Assembly (NCBI GenBank): GCA_016716905.1
Contig: JADJUS010000002.1
Coordinates: 1 to 25,251 of the forward strand
DNA length: 25,251 nt
Reading direction: 5' to 3'
Source of the DNA: Acidobacteriota bacterium
GTDB taxonomy: Bacteria > Acidobacteriota > Vicinamibacteria > Vicinamibacterales > SCN-69-37
A model generated the notes under the pieces. That model saw only the letters and a program-made list of their open reading frames with translations, had not been told where the DNA came from and ran no database searches. Shown piece after piece: positions 23,879 to 25,251 of the stretch. Made by a program: the position numbers and the translations under genes. The first letter of the stretch is position 1. Each line of letters begins with the position of its first letter.

Positions 23879-25251
23879 ATGTCGTCGCCCCGGCTCACAA
23901 AGGTGCAATGGCTGATCTGCGTGATCGCGGCGATCGGCTTCGCGTTTGATATCTACGAACTGCTGATGCTGCCGCTCATCATCGCGCCGGCACTGCGCGA
24001 ACTGGTGAATGTGGCGCCGGGCACTCCTGCCTACAACGACTGGGTCGGTGTGATGTTGTGGGTGCCGGCCATCGCCGGCGGGATTTTCGGCCTGCTTGGC
24101 GGCTACCTCACCGACAGGCTCGGCCGCCGCCGCGTGCTCACGTGGAGCATCCTGCTCTACGCGTTCTCCGCGTTCGCGGCCGGGTTCAGCACCACCCTCT
24201 GGCAGTTCGTCTTCTTCCGCAGCCTGACGTTCATCGGCGTGTGTGGAGTTTGTGGCCGCGGTCTCGTGGCTGGCCGAACTCTTCCCGGACGCGAAGCAGC
24301 GCGAGAAGGTGCTCGGCTACACGCAGGCGTTCTCATCCTTCGGCGGCGCGCTGGTCACAGCGGCCAGCGCCTGGATTCTGGCCAATGCCGCGTCGTTGCC
24401 CGAGATCTACGGCGGACATGAAGCCTGGCGCTACACGTTGATGTCAGGCTTGGTGCCGGCGTTGCCGCTCATCATCATCCGGCCGTTCCTGCCGGAGTCG
24501 CCTGCGTGGCTGGCCAGTAGCAGGTTGACACGCTGCGCCGGCCCAGCGTGGCGCAACCCCTTCAGCCCCCTGAACCCGCCGCACCACCATCGTCACCACG
24601 CTGATGTTCGCGTGTTCGTATGGCGCGGCATTCGGCGCCATTCAGCACATGCCGCGTATTGTGCCACGCACACCGGACGTCGTCACGATGGTGCCCGAAC
24701 GCCCGATGCCCTCAGGATGTGCCTGGCGCGGCCGTTTGGCGTGCCGAAAGCGGCCGCATGAAGCAGCAGCAAAAGGCCGCGGTGCAGGGGTGGCAGGAGA
24801 TCGGTGTCCTGGGGTCGGTCGCACCCTCCTCGCCATGCTCGCGATTGTCATCGCCAGCCGCCGCGGTCCTCCGCCTCTTCCAGGTCCCTGGAATCATCGT
24901 CCGTGCCCCTGGTGTTCTGGTTCGCGCCGACGTCCAGTCTCGACACACTAAAAATCGGCATGTTCTGCGCGGGTTTGTTTACGGTGGCGCAGTTCAGTTC
25001 TGGGGTAACTACCTGCCGCGTGTATCCCAAAATCTTAATCTGCGCGGCACTGGCGAGGCATTCGCCGCCAACGTCGGCGTGACGGATGCTCAGAACCGGC
25101 TTCGCCTTCGTCACCACCACGCTCGCGTCGAACCTGTCCGGCGCCTCACGTGCAGTAGCTGGCCATGGCGGCCGACCGTCGCCAAGGCTTGGTTCACGCC
25201 TTGTGGTTTCACACTCAGTTTCTTCCTGCCGGAGCTCAAGGGCACGGACCT
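23879..25251 (+). pseudogene. MFS transporter, paralogue of the 14372 gene, multiply frameshifted, runs to window edge
   Basis: The ATG at 23879, preceded by GAGGT at good spacing and by a CATAAT -10-like box (23845-23850), gives CVIAAIGFAFDIYELLMLPL, then GGYLTDRLGRRRVLTWSILL. These match helix 1 and the MFS loop motif of the gene at 14372. Near 24240 the frame is lost: here GGCGTGTGTGGAGTTT, where the paralogue has one more GT unit. It resumes as EFVAAVSWLAELFPDAKQRE to RPFLPESPAWL. After 24520 the match breaks into short pieces in changing frames (TTIVTTLMFACSYGAAFGAI, FWGNYLPRV, LRGTGEAFAANVG, FFLPELKGTD). The order is still that of an MFS protein, so this is one decayed or badly sequenced gene that continues to at least the window edge. 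Confidence 0.8.

Noticed and set aside
1..25251. CRISPR arrays, tRNA or rRNA genes, phage genes, integrase or transposase
   Set aside because: None could be recognised by reading both strands; a tRNA or covariance search was not possible here.

Overview
The window is GC-rich, densely coded DNA that looks like a chromosome fragment of an Acidobacteriota bacterium, probably Vicinamibacteria-like. The assignment is inferred from gene content: an orphan MacB/FtsX-type permease of the acidobacterial duplicated kind, a large metzincin of the DUF5117/DUF4953 type, an Oar-like TonB-dependent receptor with an N-terminal carboxypeptidase-regulatory domain, a membrane pyrophosphatase and a GT39-type glycosyltransferase. 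I see no rRNA, tRNA, CRISPR array, integrase or intact transposase.

Layout. 1-486: wreck of an AAA ATPase gene (minus), into which a Nudix CoA-pyrophosphatase frame (to 1215, minus) reads through. 1226-1318: cluster of palindromic sites. 1330-3847: multiply frameshifted ABC permease (minus), divergent from a secreted metalloprotease (3935-6522, plus, one frameshift). 6536-6931: non-coding mosaic of a nested REP-like palindrome and a fold-back element. 7064-8564: small cassette-like island with a DUF1772-type membrane protein ending in an attC-like site, then two small lipoproteins, the second capped by a 205-bp fold-back element. 8779-11732: DMT-type membrane protein and membrane pyrophosphatase (one minus-strand operon), divergent from a CstA-type transporter (11838-13640). 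13719-14321: DedA/VTT protein (minus). 14372-20055, plus strand: MFS transporter, GT39-like glycosyltransferase with an in-frame TGA, cupredoxin-like/glycosidase-like secreted protein with a frameshift, and a SAM methyltransferase. 20149-23209: TonB-dependent receptor (minus, two frameshifts). 23406-23806: hotdog thioesterase (one frameshift). 23879 to the end: second, decayed MFS transporter, a paralogue of the first.

Two themes stand out. First, at least five short palindromes share a GTAG head and a loop ending in TCA, while both stem arms change together. This is the structure described for REP elements mobilised by RAYT transposases, and all but one sit at gene 3' ends. Second, an attC-like site with an extrahelical base, whose R'' box supplies the stop codon of a small gene, suggests an integron-type cassette without an integrase.

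About eight loci carry indels or a nonsense codon inside otherwise well conserved protein sequence, several at G, C or T runs or GT repeats. Indel errors in the assembly are therefore a serious alternative to real gene decay. Coordinates of frameshifted genes give the whole homologous span.
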